From Cyclostephanos tholiformis (Eukaryota; Bacillariophyta; Thalassiosirophyceae; Thalassiosirales; Thalassiosiraceae), in contig JALLPB010000315.1 in assembly GCA_036939975.1 (NCBI GenBank), positions 1 through 19,909 of the forward strand: a stretch of 19,909 nt of DNA. The letters are read 5' to 3'. This document shows, piece by piece, positions 17,300 to 19,909 of this stretch (position 1 is the first letter of the stretch; every line of letters begins with the position of its first letter). The translations under genes were made by a program, and so were the position numbers. Below the pieces are notes generated by a model. It saw nothing but the letters and a program-made list of their open reading frames with translations, made no database searches and had not been told where the DNA came from.

Positions 17300-19085
17300 T
17301 TAGGACTGTGCAAAATTGGCTAACGCATCCACAACGGGTGGGAGTCTGCCTTCCTTTGAAATTGCGCTTGGTATGGGGAATATGAAATTAGCGTGGGACC
17401 CTAAGTGATTCAAATCGAGATGAGAAACTTTTTCAGACGAGAGTCCAATACCCAGATGCCTATGAAGCTCGTCGAAAGATCTGCTCGTTATGTATGGGGA
17501 TTCTCCGATGCAACCAGCTCCGGCGAAAAGATGCGAATCTTCAGGAATTGGTCTGGCAGTGAATGAATCAGTCATGTCCTCGACATTATCCTTTTTCATG
17601 AAAGCTGCATGCTTGTCGAATCCAAGGAGTAAATCAGGCGTGCCATTGTCATAATTATGAACTGCAGCACCTTCGTGTCTTGAATTACTATTCAAATATG
17701 AAGGGCTTTCATTCAGAGACAATAGATTAGTTGTCCTCGGCGATGGTGCACTATGAGTGGAGCTAGTAGATAAATTGCCGATCCCAGAATCTAGCAGTGA
17801 AGGAAATTTCAACGAAGGGAAAGCGTAACTGTCAAATCTACCGCCAAAAACCAGTTCATCCTGCTTATTATGGATGAATGCTGGAACTTGATGATATCCT
17901 CGGATTTCCTCAGCATGACTTGGTAGGAAAGATGAGCAAGCTTGCGCCTGAATTCTAGCAGCGCCAGGTGCCGGTTGAATGCAAATTCCGATAGATTTAG
18001 CATTCTGATGAGAACCGGCTTCTGGTGGCATACCGACGCTAGAGGAGCGACTCAGAACAGTAGGGGCATTTAGTCCAAAGCTTGCGCGACCCTTCTGCGA
18101 TGGCGCGAGCTCATCCGATTCAACTTCCTGGGCGGACCCAAGGCCATTCGTGGGCGATATTGTAGCGCTACCCCTTCTTGATGACTGAATGGACAAAAAG
18201 AGAACGACGAATTGACATTCACAGAAAGCCAAAGTGAAGTTTTGAGACTCATCATTCCGAGATCACTCACTGCATTATGCGGCGGGATGCCATGAGAAGT
18301 AGGTTGCAGGTCAGGAGACGGTAGAGAAGGACTGAATGACTTCTTGCTCAAATTTGGTCGATTCATATTCATTTGAAGCTGTTAGTCATGGTCATCAGGA
18401 GGAAATGGACACAATAGCGCTGAATTCTTACTTTCGCGCAACATTTGATCTCTGATTTTAGAACTGATTTAATAAACCTTCCCTCCAACTCTGCATGCTG
18501 TTGTTTGTAATACGTTAACTCCAGAGGAGAGTATTCGACCCCGTCAGGTCTTGTAGTTCGTTTCGTGAACACTTCTTTCCCAGAATTTTGACCTAAACAA
18601 TTCGAAGTGAGATAATTAGCTGAAGATGAGAGGAGATCCACTAAGTTAACTAAAAAACTTGCCTTTGAACTTTTTCGATATTCGCATTTTCGTACACGCT
18701 AGCTTGCTGCTCAAATAGGCTCGTTTAGTTGTTCCATTGCTGATCTCCGACAACCCCAAGCAGAATTCCTTGCTTAAAAAGTCCGCAAACTGTTCTTCTT
18801 CCTATTAGTGTTGAAGAAAACGTATCCCACCCAAATTTATTTATGGTTGGGTATATAATATGACCAAAAACGCCACGTTGGCGCAGATTAAACATATGCA
18901 CTTACATGCACCCATCTACCCTTTCGATGCTTGATAATCTGTTGCACTCGGGGTTGTTTCAACCACTCGAGTGATAAGTCCTTCTGTTGAATGTCGTAGA
19001 TTATCAATTCCATCTCCTCACGCGTCATCCCGTATCGAGTCGCCAATTCCTGGATTCGACGTTGCTCTGGCTCAATAATATTCAT
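17300..19085 (-). CDS. uncharacterised five-exon protein, 490 residues
   Basis: Minus-strand exons: 19085-18906, 18801-18663, 18592-18432, 18378-18271, 18184-17300. Phases agree and the joined frame is open. I do not recognise the family. Residues 1-60 are helical and charged (EPEQRRIQELATRYGMTREE). Residues 61-160 form a second ordered part: EEEQFADFLSKEFCLGL, LSSKLACTKMRISKKFKG, then GVEYSPLELTYYKQQHAELE, a helix. From residue 161 on the protein is Ser/Pro/Asn-rich and probably disordered, with a proline-rich start (PSLPSPDLQP). The L-x-C-x-x-MRI-x-KKF block resembles a conserved motif I associate with uncharacterised stramenopile proteins, but this is memory and unverified. Intron 2 starts with GC (AAG/GCAAGT). 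The first in-frame ATG is 19085; upstream codons in frame have no ATG. A regulatory or DNA-associated role is only a guess. Confidence 0.75.
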
Positions 19086-19086
19086 C

Positions 19087-19230
19087 TTAATGATGTTTTT
19101 CAGAGACGGCGTGTTGAATGAAAAAAAAATGATTTGCAAATTCGATGACAGTAAAAATAATAGTTGTGCCGCCGACAATGACGCCACAAAAGGAGTAAAA
19201 TGAAGTGCCGCATCCACCAACACGAGCCAT
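19087..19230 (-). promoter_or_regulatory. possible upstream ORF (47 codons) before the five-exon gene
   Basis: An ATG at 19230 opens a 47-codon frame starting MARVGGCGTSFYS. Its TAA (19089-19087) is followed after one base by the main ATG (TAAGATG). If the leader begins upstream of 19230 this would be a uORF ending at the start codon, an arrangement that can control reinitiation. The transcript start is unknown, so this may be chance. Confidence 0.3.
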
Positions 19231-19909
19231 CGCCGGACTCCTTAAGAATCAATTACAGATGGAGGCGGTGAACCACCCGGTTACTCACCTTATGTGTCAA
19301 ATTGTTGTTGCTTGTACCTAATTAATGTCACTATCGGCTGGCCATTATGACATCAGATCATTGAGTATGTCACATATGCAAAAATGTCAATCACTCCGTT
19401 CCTGAAAGGTATACAGGGTAATTTAATGTTTAGATGGGCAGGGGTGGGAGTAGAGGAGTACTACTCTGTGTCGGATAGAAGAGATCAATCAGTTGAGGAC
19501 GAAGAATGAATAAGAAGGAAAGCAAGGCTGGTGTTGCTTCCAACTCGAAGAGGGTGTATCATACAGGAGGAGTATGTGGTGACCTCTCTCTCTCTAGATT
19601 CCAAGTAACTTATGTAATAGTAGGGGGGGGAGGATCAATCAAGACAAAATAACATACACCTCAAATACTACAACCCTACAGTGAAGAATCATAACAAAAA
19701 GTCAACAATTGGACGTTTATTTAATTACCTAGATACCTAGGCAGCTGGAGCCAATCAAACCAGCTGCTCATGTGAAAGAAAGGGGCGGAAATTTCCTTCT
19801 TTCCCAGACACTGCCTATTGAGGTTGAGGGAAAAGGAGGGAAAGCCCCCCATTTTTTCTTCTCCATCGGGCTTCCCCCCTTTTTATGAGGTGATCCCATA
19901 ACACAACTT
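19231..19909. other. intergenic, no supported gene
   Basis: Probable promoter side of the minus-strand gene, followed by purine-rich DNA with a short CT run near 19584 and a G run near 19623. No ORF, RNA gene or clear repeat was identified. Confidence 0.45.

Overview
The window is nuclear eukaryotic DNA. Genes carry spliceosomal introns with GTAAGT/GTGAGT-type donors and pyrimidine-rich acceptors. There is a cytosolic-type ribosomal protein uS14 (eS29-like) gene, a U-box gene, a PARP-type zinc finger gene, and pogo/Tigger-type transposon DNA. GC-rich exons with acidic and glycine runs, introns mostly of 80-190 bp, and a two-ORF pogo-like element fit a stramenopile, most likely a diatom. The lineage is an inference; no single marker here proves it.

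Layout. 1-2010: most of a pogo-like DNA transposon with two convergent ORFs, an accessory protein (+) and a DDE transposase (-). 2305-4452 (+): a six-exon gene for a PARP1-like zinc-finger protein (zf-PARP, PADR1, DNA polymerase beta-type helix-hairpin-helix) with no ADP-ribosyltransferase domain. 5418-5606 (+): ribosomal protein uS14, which has lost three of four zinc cysteines. 5607-7262: AT-rich DNA with a 19-bp TGAWTCA tandem repeat. 7263-8767 (+): a three-exon U-box/ankyrin E3 ligase with a hydrophobic C-terminal tail. 8893-10566 (-): a DUF501-family protein with long low-complexity insertions, convergent with the U-box gene. 10567-17299: a gene-poor repeat zone. It holds a 397-bp inverted-repeat element just upstream of the DUF501 gene, a TA-flanked 223-bp MITE, a 77-bp tandem duplication, copies of 28-bp and 19-bp repeat families, and a truncated pogo transposase 5' end. 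17300-19085 (-): a five-exon gene for a 490-residue protein I do not recognise, with one GC-AG intron. 19231-19909: no gene seen.

The genes do not form one pathway. The PARP-like protein is probably a nuclear DNA-break binder. The U-box protein probably joins ubiquitin to targets. uS14 is a ribosome component. The most interesting items are the catalytic-domain-free PARP-like protein, the eukaryotic DUF501 protein, the zinc-less uS14, and non-autonomous elements lying close to a pogo source element. Spliced gene models were built by hand from splice sites, reading phase and domain continuity. The start and end given for a spliced gene span all its exons; the exon list is in the evidence.
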